NCBI RefSeq assembly: GCF_003173735.1
Contig: NZ_CP029551.1
Coordinates: 2,318,001 to 2,382,000 of the forward strand
Direction: 5' to 3'
From: Methylobacterium radiodurans
GTDB lineage: Bacteria; Pseudomonadota; Alphaproteobacteria; Rhizobiales; Beijerinckiaceae
Length of the DNA stretch: 64,000 nucleotides
Below the pieces are notes generated by a model. The model did not search any database and was not told the DNA's origin. It saw nothing but the letters and a program-made list of their open reading frames with translations. The position numbers and the translations under genes were made by a program. Position 1 is the first letter of the stretch; every line of letters starts with the position of its first letter. Below, one piece after another: positions 53,691-63,026 of the stretch.

Positions 53691-55037
53691 TCACCCGCGA
53701 TCGAGGTTGCCCCGCGTCTCCGGCATCAGCATCGCGCCGATCAGGTAGGCGACCGTCACCAGGGTCGAGAAGATCGCCAGCACCAGCGTGATCTGCCCCG
53801 GCCCGTCGGCTGTGAGCGAGACGAGCGTGGGCAGCATGCCGCCCAGCGCGAAGCCGATATTCCAGCTCAAGCCAGTGCCGGTGGCCCGCAGGGCCGTCGG
53901 GAAGGTCTCGTTGAGGAAGATCAGCAGCGGGCCGTAGCTGCCGTTCGCCACGAAGGCGAGGAGCATGGCGTAGAGCCCGATCTCGAGGACGTCCGTGGCG
54001 CGTCCGAGCGCCAGGAACAGCACCGGGAAGGCGACGAGCCGCACCGCGCCCATCAGAAGGAAGCATCGCTTGCGGCCGATATGCTGACTCAGCTCGCCCA
54101 GGCCGCATGCGCCGACCGCGGCGGCGAGGCTCGCGCCGATCAGCATCATCGAGGCGGTGGCGTTGGGCAGGCCGTTCACGAGCTTCAGTACGGTCGGGAG
54201 ATAGCCCAAGGTCAGGTAGTAGGCCGCGCCGCCGCCGAAGGAGAGCAGCGAGGCGAGCAGGAAGCTGCGGCCGTGCTCGGCGGAGAACAGGGCCCGCACC
54301 GGCGAGACGGGCGCCATGGCGTCGGCCCGGCGGGCCGCCTTCGCGGCCTGGAGCTGCCGGAAGATCGGTGATTCCTCGAGATTGCGGAACAGGATAAGTC
54401 CGACCACCGAGGTGATGAGGCCGGAGAAGAACATCACCCGCCAGCCCCAGGCCGCGAAGGCCTCGCCGGGCGCCAGCAGAGAGACCACGGAGAAGACGAG
54501 CGAGGCGAGCAGGCTGCCGATCGCCGCGCCGCCGCCGCCGACGGAGCCCGACATCAGGCCGCGCCAGCGCTCGGGCACCGACTCGGTGCCGATCGTGTGC
54601 GAGGCCGCGACCACGCCGCCCACGAAGATGCCCTGGATCAGCCGGAAGACGAGGAAGATCGCGGTGGCGGCCCAGCCGATCTGGCCGACGGTCGGCAGGA
54701 GGCCGAAGGCGGCCGTCGAGAGGCCGACGCCCATGACCGCCACCATCAGGGCGCGGCGGCGCCCGAAGCGATCCGCATAGGTGCCGAACAGCGCCGAGCC
54801 CAGCGGCCGGATCAGCAGCGTCACCGCGAAGGAGGCGTAGGCGCCGGCCAGCGACAGCATCGGCTTGTCGGCCGGGAAGAACAGGGTCCCGACGACCGGC
54901 GCCACGTAGAGCAGGATGAACAGGTCGAACAGGTCGAGGCCCCAGCCGAACAGCGAGGCGAGCGCGGCGGTCGCCGTCTGGCGCGTGGTCGGCTTGGGCA
55001 GGGCCGCGGGGGCGGCCAGCGTCGTGGTGGCGTCCAT
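53691..55037 (-). CDS. MFS transporter, probable furoate permease (HmfT-like)
   Basis: 448 residues, 12 helices. The motif after helix 2 reads GTYADRFGRRRALM, helix 1 has a charged FGWGLDLFDLFILLY, and the layout is that of aromatic-acid/metabolite:H+ symporters. ATG 55037 follows GGGAGAAGAG. It lies 101 bases after the HmfE-like gene on the same strand, last intact gene of the furoate set, where hmfT1 stands in known clusters. It should import 2-furoate or a related furan acid. Confidence 0.8.
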   Translation of the reverse strand: MDATTTLAAPAALPKPTTRQTATAALASLFGWGLDLFDLFILLYVAPVVGTLFFPADKPMLSLAGAYASFAVTLLIRPLGSALFGTYADRFGRRRALMVAVMGVGLSTAAFGLLPTVGQIGWAATAIFLVFRLIQGIFVGGVVAASHTIGTESVPERWRGLMSGSVGGGGAAIGSLLASLVFSVVSLLAPGEAFAAWGWRVMFFSGLITSVVGLILFRNLEESPIFRQLQAAKAARRADAMAPVSPVRALFSAEHGRSFLLASLLSFGGGAAYYLTLGYLPTVLKLVNGLPNATASMMLIGASLAAAVGACGLGELSQHIGRKRCFLLMGAVRLVAFPVLFLALGRATDVLEIGLYAMLLAFVANGSYGPLLIFLNETFPTALRATGTGLSWNIGFALGGMLPTLVSLTADGPGQITLVLAIFSTLVTVAYLIGAMLMPETRGNLDRG

Positions 55038-55138
55038 GTCTCTTCTCCCTCTTGGCCCGCGCGAGCCCGCCCCTATGCCGCCCGCCGGTCTTGATGCCGG
55101 CGCGGCGGTCGTTCCCCGGCGTCCCTCGGCGGGCGGCT

Positions 55139-55930
55139 CTAGCGGCCGCTGAACTTCGGCTGGCGCTTCTCGTGGAAGGCCTCGACGCCCTCGCGGAAGT
55201 CGTCCGCCTGGCGCAGGCGGCTGTAGCAGTGGCCCTCGAGCTCGATGGCGATCGCGAGGCTCGAATCCTCGGTGTCGTTGAGGAGCTTCTTGGCGGTGCG
55301 CTGGGCGATCGGCGAGAAGGCGCGCAGTTCCTCCACCAGCGCGTCGACCGCCGTCTCGAGGTCCGCGTCGGCCACGCACTCGGTGGCGATGCCCCAGTCG
55401 AGCGCCTGCCGGCCCGGGATGCGCTTCGAGCGCATCACGATGTCCTTGGTGCGGGTGATGCCGACGATCTTCTGCAGGCGGGCTGAGCCGCCCGATCCCG
55501 GGATCTGGCCGAGCTTCTGCTCGGGGAGCGCGTAGCGGCAGGTCTCGGAGACGATGCGGAAATCGCAGGCGAGCGAGATCTCGAAGCCGACCCCGAAGGT
55601 GTAGCCGCGGTTGGCCGCGATCACCGGCTTGGTGCAGCGCGCGGGCGCGGCGATGTTCCAGGCGAGCTTCGAGACGTGCTCGGGCGAGGCCTCCAGGAAG
55701 CCCTTGATGTAGCCGCCCGAAGAGAAGTGCTCGCCTTCGGCCCGCAGCACGATCACGCGCACGCGCGGATCCTCGTCGAGCGCCTCGAAGACCTTCCGGA
55801 TCTCGTCGCGCTGGGGCATCGCAATCACGTTCATCGGCGGCCGGTTCAGGATCACGTCGGCGCGCTCGCGGGCGGGGTCGATCTCGACGCGAAATCCGTC
55901 GAGGTTCGTCAGGCGGGGATCGTCGGTCAT
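55139..55930 (-). CDS. hmfE: 2-Oxoglutaroyl-CoA hydrolase-like enoyl-CoA hydratase family protein (HmfE-like)
   Basis: 263 residues of the crotonase fold. Oxyanion-hole segments are GEHFSSGGYIKGF and TFGVGFEISLACDFRI, followed by LPEQKLGQIPGSGGSARLQ. The pattern (NVIAMPQRDEI at the N-terminus, WNIAAPARC-x-KPVIAANRGY) resembles enzymes annotated as 2-oxoglutaroyl-CoA hydrolase rather than beta-oxidation hydratases; this is from memory of the family. It would release 2-oxoglutarate for the TCA cycle at the end of furoate breakdown. Confidence 0.72.
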   Translation of the reverse strand: MTDDPRLTNLDGFRVEIDPARERADVILNRPPMNVIAMPQRDEIRKVFEALDEDPRVRVIVLRAEGEHFSSGGYIKGFLEASPEHVSKLAWNIAAPARCTKPVIAANRGYTFGVGFEISLACDFRIVSETCRYALPEQKLGQIPGSGGSARLQKIVGITRTKDIVMRSKRIPGRQALDWGIATECVADADLETAVDALVEELRAFSPIAQRTAKKLLNDTEDSSLAIAIELEGHCYSRLRQADDFREGVEAFHEKRQPKFSGR

Positions 55931-55973
55931 CGGCGCTCTCTGCTCGGAAGGGGATAGGGGAGGGCGGGCCTCG

Positions 55974-57521
55974 TCAGGCGGCGGCCGGCTCGCCCGCGGC
56001 CTCGGGCTGGTACTCGCCGGCCACGAGCTGGCGGCGGAGCAGCTTGCCCACGGGTGATTTCGGGATGTCGCCCACGAAGACGTAGGCGCGGGGCAGCTTG
56101 TGACTCGGCAGGCCGGCCGCGCGGCAATGGGCGTCGAGGGCGGGGCCGTCGGTGCCGTCGCGGCGCTTGACGAAGGCGGTGACGCGCTTGCCCCAGCGCT
56201 CGTCGGGCAGGCCGACCACCGCCACCTCGGAGACCGCGGGGTGCAGTGAGAGGCAACTCTCGATCTCGACCGGCGAGACGTTCTCGCCGCCGGTGATGAT
56301 CATGTCGTCGACCCGGCCCGTGACGAAGATGTCGCCGTCGGCATCCGCGAAGCCCGTGTCGCCGGTGAAGTACCAGCCGCCGCGGAACGCCTTCGCGTCC
56401 GCCTCGGGGCGGCGCCAGTAACCCTCGAAGGCCTCGTCGCCGCTGGCGATCACCGCGATCTCGCCCTCCTCGCCGGGGGCGGCGGTCGCCTCCGGATCGG
56501 CGGCGCCGAGCGGCACCACGCGCACCAGGGTATTGAGGCCGGCGCGGCCCGCGGATCCGGGCTTCTTCGCGGCGTCCTGGTTGATCGTGAAGGTGTAGAC
56601 CTCCGACGAGCCGTAATGGTTGACGAAGAGGTCGGGCCGGAACGCCTCGGTAAGTCTCGCGAGCAGGCCGTCGGTCATCGGCGCGCCGGCGAAGCCGAGC
56701 TTGCGCACCGAGGCGGTGTCGGTCCGGGCGAAATCCGGATGGTGCACGAGGTCGTGGTAGAGGGTCGGCACGAGGTAGAGGTTCGTGACCCGCTCGGCCG
56801 CGATCAGGCGGAGCGCCCCGGCCACGTCGAAGCGCGGCAGGCAGACGAAGGCTCCGCCGATCAGCGACATGGCGATGAGCGAGCGCACGCCCATCGTGTG
56901 GTAGAGCGGCATGACGCCGAGCGTCCGCTCGCCGCGCGCGTAGAGGTTCTGCGCCACATGGGCGAGCGCGGCGGCGCGCTCCGCGCGGTGGCGGCGGGGC
57001 ACGCCCTTCGGCTTGGCCGTGGTGCCCGAGGTGTAGAGCATCAGCGAGGTGGCCTCCGCGCCGACGCGGGGCCGGACCGGCGGCGCCCCGGGCCGCGCGA
57101 GATCCGCGAAAGGAATTGTCCCCGAGCCCGTGCCGTGGCCGACAGCGATGCGCGGCAGGCTCCTGGCGGCGGCGCTCGCCCGCACGGCGGCTGCCGAGAC
57201 CTCCTCGTAGGCGAGTGCCCGGGCGTCGGAATTCTCGATCGCGAAGTCGATCTCGTCGGGCTTGGCGCGCCAGTTGATCGGCGTCAGCACGAGGCCGGCG
57301 AACTGGCAGGCCCAGTGCAGCGTCGCCGCCTCCAGGCGGTTCTGCAGCACGGTGACAAGGTGGTCGCCGGGCTTGAGGCCGAGGCGGTCGAGCCCGGCCA
57401 CCGTGTCGGAGATCCGCGCGTACCAGGCCGCGTAGGTCAGGCGGGTCTCGCCGTCCACCATGGCGAGCGCGTGCGGGTCCCGCGAGACGCTCGCGAGAAA
57501 GCTGGTGCCGAGGTCAAGCAT
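55974..57521 (-). CDS. hmfD: Acyl-CoA synthetase, probable 2-furoyl-CoA synthetase (HmfD-like)
   Basis: 515 residues. AMP-binding motif LMLYTSGTTAKPKGVPR, FVNHYGSSEVYTF, hinge region GWYFTGDTGFADADGD with GRVDDMIITGGENVSP, and the adenylation lysine in IPKSPVGKLLRRQL. It activates a carboxylic acid with ATP and CoA; in this setting 2-furoate. ATG 57521 lies inside the end of the 2Fe-2S subunit gene (8-base overlap), so synthetase and dehydrogenase are made together. Confidence 0.8.
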   Translation of the reverse strand: MLDLGTSFLASVSRDPHALAMVDGETRLTYAAWYARISDTVAGLDRLGLKPGDHLVTVLQNRLEAATLHWACQFAGLVLTPINWRAKPDEIDFAIENSDARALAYEEVSAAAVRASAAARSLPRIAVGHGTGSGTIPFADLARPGAPPVRPRVGAEATSLMLYTSGTTAKPKGVPRRHRAERAAALAHVAQNLYARGERTLGVMPLYHTMGVRSLIAMSLIGGAFVCLPRFDVAGALRLIAAERVTNLYLVPTLYHDLVHHPDFARTDTASVRKLGFAGAPMTDGLLARLTEAFRPDLFVNHYGSSEVYTFTINQDAAKKPGSAGRAGLNTLVRVVPLGAADPEATAAPGEEGEIAVIASGDEAFEGYWRRPEADAKAFRGGWYFTGDTGFADADGDIFVTGRVDDMIITGGENVSPVEIESCLSLHPAVSEVAVVGLPDERWGKRVTAFVKRRDGTDGPALDAHCRAAGLPSHKLPRAYVFVGDIPKSPVGKLLRRQLVAGEYQPEAAGEPAAA

Positions 57522-58062
57522 GGGGCTTCTCCGCGTCGGTCGCCTCTCGGGTCGCGGGGTCGGACGGGTCCTCGCCGCGCAGGATGGCGGCGGCCTCAAG
57601 CGCCGCCGCGAGGATCGAGGCGTAGCCGGTGCAGCGGCAGAGATGGCCGCCGACGACTTCCGTGAGCTCCGCGCGCCCGGCCCGCGGACGCAGGCGCAGG
57701 TAGGCGTCGAGCGACATCAGGATCCCGGCGGTGCAGAAGCCGCATTGCAGGGCGTGGTGGCGCCGGAAGGCCGCCTGGAGCACGCCGAGGCGTCCGGGCT
57801 CGGGGGCCAGTCCCTCGACCGTGCGCAGGTTGCAGCCCTCGACCCCGACCGCCAGCGTCAGGCAGGCGCGCGCCGGCACGCCGTCGATCGCGACCGTGCA
57901 GGCCCCGCAGACGCCGTGCTCGCAGCCGACATGGGTGCCGGTGAGCCCGAGCCCGTGGCGGAGGGCGTCGGTGAGCAGCGTGCGCGGCTCGACCTCGACC
58001 TCGGCGGGCGCGCCGTTCAGGGTGAAGCGCACGCGGTGGCGCTGATGCGCGTCTAGCTGCAT
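57514..58062 (-). CDS. hmfC: 2Fe-2S subunit of molybdenum hydroxylase (2-furoyl-CoA dehydrogenase, HmfC-like)
   Basis: 182 residues with eight cysteines for two [2Fe-2S] clusters: Cys47, 52, 55 and 67 (plant-ferredoxin type, GCEHGVCGACT) and Cys107, 110, 142 and 144 (CGFCTAG ... LCRCTGY). It passes electrons from the molybdenum centre to the FAD subunit. It overlaps the FAD subunit gene by 10 bases at its start. Confidence 0.88.
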   Translation of the reverse strand: MQLDAHQRHRVRFTLNGAPAEVEVEPRTLLTDALRHGLGLTGTHVGCEHGVCGACTVAIDGVPARACLTLAVGVEGCNLRTVEGLAPEPGRLGVLQAAFRRHHALQCGFCTAGILMSLDAYLRLRPRAGRAELTEVVGGHLCRCTGYASILAAALEAAAILRGEDPSDPATREATDAEKPHA

Positions 58063-58889
58063 CGGAGGCTGTCCTGTCGCGCCTCGCTCAGCACGCGGCG
58101 ACCGAGCTGGCGCACGAGGTCGCGGCGGTAGCGGGCGGTGGCGTGGAGATCCTCGCCCGCGCCGAGATCCCAGGCGAAGGCGTTGAGGGCGTCGTCGAGG
58201 GCGGAGCCGTCGAGGAGAGGGAAGTCCCGCGCGGTTGGCCGGTCGGCGACGCCGCCCACCGCGAGGCGCATGCGCCGGGCGTCCACGACCGCCGCGCAGG
58301 CTACGATGGCGAAGTCGCCGTGGCGGCGTCCGACCTCGGCGAAGGCGTAGCCGGTCCCCGCCGCCCGGGTCGGGTAACTGACCGCCTCGATCAGCTCATC
58401 GTCGGCACGCTCCGTGACCATCATGCCGGTGAAGAAGTCCTCGGCGCGCACGCTCCGCCGACGCTTGCGCGCGCGCAGCCGCACCTCACCTTCGAGGGCT
58501 ACGAGGCAGAGCGGGATCTCGGCGCTCGGGTCGGCATGGGCGACCGAGCCGCACAGCGTGCCCCGCGCCCGGGTCTGGACATGCCCGACCCAGGGGAGCG
58601 CCGCGGCGAGCAGCGGCAGGTCGGCGGCGAGCCCCGGCCGGTCGAGCAGGATCGCCTGGCGCACGCCGGCCGGGATCACGAGCGCGCCCCGCTCCGGCAC
58701 GGGCTCGCGCAGCGCCGCGATCCGCATCACGTCGACGAGCAGGGCAGGCTTCGTCAGCCGCATGTTCAGCATGGGCAGGAGGGACTGGCCGCCCGCCATA
58801 ACGCGGGCCTCGTCGCCGTGCCGCGCGAGCGCGTCGAGCGCCTGGTCGAGGCTTTCCGCGCGCAGGTAGCCGAAGGGGGCGGGCTTCAT
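58053..58889 (-). CDS. hmfB: FAD subunit of molybdenum hydroxylase (2-furoyl-CoA dehydrogenase, HmfB-like)
   Basis: 278 residues. MKPAPFGYLRAESLDQALDAL, first FAD loop MAGGQSLLPMLNMRL and second TLCGSVAHADPSAE are those of the CoxM/medium subunit family. The C-terminal CO_deh_flav_C domain includes SALDDALNAFAWDL. It starts at ATG 58889, overlapping the large-subunit stop by ATGA. Confidence 0.88.
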   Translation of the reverse strand: MKPAPFGYLRAESLDQALDALARHGDEARVMAGGQSLLPMLNMRLTKPALLVDVMRIAALREPVPERGALVIPAGVRQAILLDRPGLAADLPLLAAALPWVGHVQTRARGTLCGSVAHADPSAEIPLCLVALEGEVRLRARKRRRSVRAEDFFTGMMVTERADDELIEAVSYPTRAAGTGYAFAEVGRRHGDFAIVACAAVVDARRMRLAVGGVADRPTARDFPLLDGSALDDALNAFAWDLGAGEDLHATARYRRDLVRQLGRRVLSEARQDSLRCS

Positions 58890-61852
58890 CGCGTGATCCC
58901 CAGGCGGGCGAGGAGGCGGCGCAGCAGGCCCGGGGCGTTCGCGCGTGCGCCCGCGGATCCACCGGCCCTGCGGGCCAGCGCCGCGAAAAAGCCGCCGATG
59001 ATCACGCGGGCGGCGCCGTCGAGCAGGCGCCCGCCCACCGCCGCGACCTTGCCGCCGACCGCGGCCTCGTAGGCGTAGCCGATCCGCGTGCCCGGCCCCT
59101 CGGGCGTCAGGGTGATGCGGCCGGAGCCGCCGCCGTTGCCGAGCGCGCCGGTCACCGTGCCGGCGAGCGTCGCCGCGCGCGGGGCGTCGAGGTCGGAGAG
59201 CCGGATGTCGGCCTTGTAGCGGCCCTTCACCGGTCCGACGCCGAGGGTGACCTCGGCGGTGAAATGCGTGTCCGAACACTTGCGCACGCCGTGCGCCCCC
59301 GGGATTACCGAGGCCAGCACATCGGGATCGAGCAGCATCGCCCAGACGGCCTCGGGCGCCGCCGCGACGAGCGCCGAGCCCTCGCCCCGCATCGTGCGGT
59401 CGCCGGGCTTGGCGGCTGACGGGCGCTGCCCGGCGGGCGGCGCCGGCTCGTCGCGGCCGGCGGCGAGCGCGGCGAGCTTGGCCGGGGTCAGCGGCAGGTC
59501 GATCGCCGCGAGGCCGAGCGCGTCCGCCACCGCGTTGGCGAGGCAGACCGGGGTCGACATGCAATTGCCCTCGCCGACGCCCTTGGCGCCGAGCGGCGTG
59601 AAGGGCGACGGGCTCTCGACGTGCAGGACCGTGAGGTCCGGCATCTCGGTCGCGGTGGGGAGGAGGTAGTCGGCCAGCGTCCCCGACAGGAAGGCGCCGT
59701 CCTCGCCGTAGGCGAGTTCCTCGTAGACCGCCGCGCCGAGCGCCTGCGCGAAGCCGCCGCGCACCTGCCCCTCGACCATGCCGGGATGCAGGATCCGCCC
59801 GCAATCGTGCATGGTGACGTAGCGGTCGATCGCGATCTTGCCGGTGACCGGATCGACCTCGACCGCGCAGAAATCGAAGATGAAGCCGTGGCAGAGCGAG
59901 GAGTTGATCGCGTCCGCCTCGTCCGGCGCCGTGAGCTGCGGGGGCGTCCAGAAGGCGGTCTCGCGGATCGGCGCGCCGTCCATGTCGGGCAGGAGGCCCG
60001 GCGACCAGTGGGCCGTCGCCGCGACGCGGGCGAAGGGAAGCGAGGCGTCCGGGTTCGTGCGCGATCCGACGCGGCCCCCGGCGAAGACGAGGTCGTCCGC
60101 GCGCAGGTTGAGCTGGGTCGCCGCCACCGCCGCGAGTTTCTCACGCAGCCGCACGGCCGCTTGGTGCGCCACGCCGGCCACCGCAGCGGCGAAGCGGCTC
60201 GAATAGTTGCCCGAGGCGATCGACCACGCGTCCTTCGCGGTGTCGAGGTCGGCGGTGACCCGGATCTGGTCGAGGCCGATCCCGAACACGTCGGCCACCA
60301 CCTGCGCCAGCACGGTGCGGTGGCCCTGGCCCTGCGGCACGGAGGCGACCTGCACGGTCACCGCGCCGACCGGATCGAGCGTGATGGTCGCGGTGGCCTG
60401 CGCCCCGTTCTTCGGCCCGGCCTTGGCGCGCTCGGCCGCGGTGAGGACGGTGGTGATGTAGCCCATGTTCGAGACGCTGGGCTCGACCGCCGCGGTGTAG
60501 CCGATGCCGTAGAGGCGGCCCGTGGCGCGGGCCTCGGCGCGGCGGCGGACGAGGGCGTCGAGCCCGCCGTCGCGCGCGGCCACGTCGAGGGCGTGCTGGT
60601 AGTTCCCGGAATCGTAGAGCGCGCCGGTCGCCGTGCGGTAGGGGAAGGCGTCGGCCGGGATCAGGTTGCGGCGGATCACCTCCAGCGGGTCGAGGCCGAG
60701 CGTCACGGCGATGCGCTGCATCAGCCGCTCCAGGGGATAGTAGACCTGCGGGCCGCCGAAGCCGCGCACCAGCCCGGTCGGCGTCTTGTTGGTCAGCACT
60801 ACGCGGTTGCGCATCCGCACGTTCCGGATCGCGTAGGCGCCGGTCATGTTGCCGTGCATCCGGTAGAGGGTGGCGGGCTCGGGCGCGCGCAGATACGCCC
60901 CGCAATCCTCGACCTGATCCCAGTCGAGGGCCTCGACGCGGCCCTCGTCGTCGAAGGCGGCCGTGAGCGTGGTCACCCGGTTGGTGGCCGAGACCGAGGC
61001 GGCGAGATGCTCCAGCCGGTCCTCGACCCATTTCACCGGACGGCCGACCTTGCGGGCGGCCGCCGCGATCACGACCGCGTAGGGCGCGACCCCCTGCTTC
61101 ACGCCGAAGCTGCCGCCGGAATCGGGGGGCGTGCGCAGGCGCAGGCGGTTGCCCGGCACCTTGAGCGCCCGGGCGACCACGGCGTGGATGCTGAACGGGC
61201 CCTGGAAGTTGGCGAGCACGTCGTAGCTGTCGTCGGCGGCGTCGTACTCGGCGACGACCCCGTAGGTCTCCATCGGGGAGCCGGTGTTGCGAGGGTAGCG
61301 CACCGTCACCGAGAGGGTGTGCTTCGCCCGCCCGAAAGCCGCTTCCGGGTCGCCGTAGCGGAAGGAGCGGTCGCTGACCTGGTTCGCGCCGACGCCTTCG
61401 TGGAGGACGGGCGCGTCGGGCGCCAGGGCCGCGAGCGGATCGACCACGGCCGGACGCGGCCGGTACGCGACCTCGACGAGGTCGCAGCCGTCCTCGGCGA
61501 CGTAGCGGTCGATCGCTAGGACGACGGCGACCGGCTCGCCGACGTAGCGGACGCGATCGACCGCGACGGCGCGGGCATCCAAGGCCGCGCGCAGGGCGGG
61601 GACGAGGCCCGCGGTGATGTCGAGGAGGTCGCGCCCGGTGAACACGGCCGCGATGCCCGGCAGAGCCAGCGCGGCGGCGGCGTCGATCGCCAGGATGTCC
61701 GCGTGCGCGTGGGGCGAGCGCAGGATCGCCGCGTGCAGCGTGCCCGGCTTCGTGCCCAGATCGTCGATGTAGCGCCCGCGCCCCGACAGAAGGCCCGCGT
61801 CCTCGACGCGCGCGACCGACCGTCCGACGAACGGGATGTGCTCGATGCCCAA
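58886..61852 (-). CDS. hmfA: Molybdopterin subunit of 2-furoyl-CoA dehydrogenase-like hydroxylase, fused to CoxG domain
   Basis: 988 residues. Residues 1 to about 780 are a xanthine-dehydrogenase-type large subunit: GRGRYIDDL, PPDSGGSFGVKQG, TGLVRGFGGPQVYYPLERLM, and catalytic Glu in PLGAKGVGEGNCMSTP. From about 800 a CoxG/SRPBCC lipid-like domain is fused (GSALVAAAPEAVWAMLLDPDVLAS ... KGRYKADIRLSDL). The loop lacks the CO-dehydrogenase AYRCSFR motif. It should hydroxylate 2-furoyl-CoA at C5. The start is TTG 61852, 8 bases after GAGGA, since no ATG fits. First gene of the cluster. Confidence 0.82.
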   Translation of the reverse strand: MGIEHIPFVGRSVARVEDAGLLSGRGRYIDDLGTKPGTLHAAILRSPHAHADILAIDAAAALALPGIAAVFTGRDLLDITAGLVPALRAALDARAVAVDRVRYVGEPVAVVLAIDRYVAEDGCDLVEVAYRPRPAVVDPLAALAPDAPVLHEGVGANQVSDRSFRYGDPEAAFGRAKHTLSVTVRYPRNTGSPMETYGVVAEYDAADDSYDVLANFQGPFSIHAVVARALKVPGNRLRLRTPPDSGGSFGVKQGVAPYAVVIAAAARKVGRPVKWVEDRLEHLAASVSATNRVTTLTAAFDDEGRVEALDWDQVEDCGAYLRAPEPATLYRMHGNMTGAYAIRNVRMRNRVVLTNKTPTGLVRGFGGPQVYYPLERLMQRIAVTLGLDPLEVIRRNLIPADAFPYRTATGALYDSGNYQHALDVAARDGGLDALVRRRAEARATGRLYGIGYTAAVEPSVSNMGYITTVLTAAERAKAGPKNGAQATATITLDPVGAVTVQVASVPQGQGHRTVLAQVVADVFGIGLDQIRVTADLDTAKDAWSIASGNYSSRFAAAVAGVAHQAAVRLREKLAAVAATQLNLRADDLVFAGGRVGSRTNPDASLPFARVAATAHWSPGLLPDMDGAPIRETAFWTPPQLTAPDEADAINSSLCHGFIFDFCAVEVDPVTGKIAIDRYVTMHDCGRILHPGMVEGQVRGGFAQALGAAVYEELAYGEDGAFLSGTLADYLLPTATEMPDLTVLHVESPSPFTPLGAKGVGEGNCMSTPVCLANAVADALGLAAIDLPLTPAKLAALAAGRDEPAPPAGQRPSAAKPGDRTMRGEGSALVAAAPEAVWAMLLDPDVLASVIPGAHGVRKCSDTHFTAEVTLGVGPVKGRYKADIRLSDLDAPRAATLAGTVTGALGNGGGSGRITLTPEGPGTRIGYAYEAAVGGKVAAVGGRLLDGAARVIIGGFFAALARRAGGSAGARANAPGLLRRLLARLGITR

Positions 61853-61990
61853 CGTTCGCGTCCTCGTCCGGGGCTCTTGCCGGCCCGGTGCGAGGAGGAT
61901 GCATCGCGTTGAACGCGACGGAGGATCCCGCCGCGTCTCACGACTTACCGAAACGTCTCAAAAAGCGCCGCGGCAAGAAGCCGGTGGTGC

Positions 61991-62842
61991 TCAGGCGAGC
62001 GGGGGCGCGCCGCGGCGCACGATGCTGCGGAAGACGCTCGGCGGGACGCCGACATGGTCGCGGAAGAAGCGTGAGAAATGCGCGGGCGTGGAGAAGCCGA
62101 GACCGAGCGAGAGCTCCGTCAGTCCCTGGTCGGTGCCGACGATGGTCCGGACCGCGCGCTCGACCCGGATGGCGTTCTTGAAGACGTTCGGCGAGGCGCC
62201 GGTCGTCTGCTCGAACAGGCGGTAGAAATGGGCCCGCGAGAGCCCGACCTCGCGCGCGAGCGCGTCGATGCCGGTCTCGCTCCCCGGCTCGGCCCGGAGC
62301 CGGACGATGGCCCGCTGCACGCGCCAGTCCCGGCCGCGGCTGGCGCCCCGCAGGGAGAACCCGGCCTCGCGCCACGCGGTGAACCGCTCGATCAGGGCGA
62401 TCATCAGCCCGGGCAGCAGGGTCTCACGGATGTGGCGCGCGTCCGGTGCGTAGACCATCTCGGCCGCGAGATCCCGGGCGAGCTGACGGATCCGGGCCGT
62501 GATCAGCCCGACCGGCTGCTCGAAGAAGCCCGGAGCGCCGCTCGCCGCCCAGTTGTTGCGGAACGATCCGAGCCAGGCGGGCTCGATGTAGAGCGCGAGG
62601 ATCATCGCCTTGTCGCGCGCCGGATCGTGCAAGTAGGCGTGCGTCTCCCAGGCGTTGACGAGGACGGCTTGCTCGTCCGTGAGGCGGACGACGCGCTCGC
62701 CGACCAGGAACTGTGTGTCGTCGCCCTCGACCTTCAGCAGGACGTGGCAGTGATGATGCGCGTGCCGGACCAGGCCGCGGTCCATGTCGAGCAGGGCCAC
62801 CCGGCCGAAGTCGCCGTGGGCAATCTCGAGAGCTTCGGACAT
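61991..62842 (-). CDS. AraC-family regulator, likely controlling the furoate cluster
   Basis: 283 residues. N-terminal cupin sensor (LVRHAHHHCHVLLKVEGDD, ERVVRLTDEQAVLVNAWETH) and C-terminal double HTH (ALAREVGLSRAHFYRLFEQTTG, then ELSLGLGFSTPAHFSRFFRDHVGVPPSVFR). It lies 138 bases upstream of the dehydrogenase genes on the same strand. Known furoate clusters use, as I recall, LysR-type regulators, so an AraC protein here would be a different control solution. It could alternatively act on the divergent TauE-like gene. Confidence 0.85.
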   Translation of the reverse strand: MSEALEIAHGDFGRVALLDMDRGLVRHAHHHCHVLLKVEGDDTQFLVGERVVRLTDEQAVLVNAWETHAYLHDPARDKAMILALYIEPAWLGSFRNNWAASGAPGFFEQPVGLITARIRQLARDLAAEMVYAPDARHIRETLLPGLMIALIERFTAWREAGFSLRGASRGRDWRVQRAIVRLRAEPGSETGIDALAREVGLSRAHFYRLFEQTTGASPNVFKNAIRVERAVRTIVGTDQGLTELSLGLGFSTPAHFSRFFRDHVGVPPSVFRSIVRRGAPPLA

Positions 62843-63026
62843 CCGGCCCGGATATCACACCGCCCGAGGAGCGGCCAATCGCGCGCGCCGCCCAGGCCCT
62901 GCCGTCCGCGGGCGCCCAGTCTGCGTCATGCTGCCGGCTGCCAGGGCTGGCGTCGCGGCGGAAGGGAACCTAAGGCGCAACCGCCGCTCGCACGATCGGG
63001 CCGATCCTCCAGTCAGGCTCCCCAGC

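Noticed and set aside
53514..62842. Carbon-monoxide dehydrogenase (CoxLMS) interpretation
   Set aside because: The large subunit has TGLVRGFGGPQ in place of the CO-dehydrogenase AYRCSFR loop, and CoxD/E/F maturation genes are missing; CoA ligase and crotonase neighbours point to an acyl-CoA hydroxylase.
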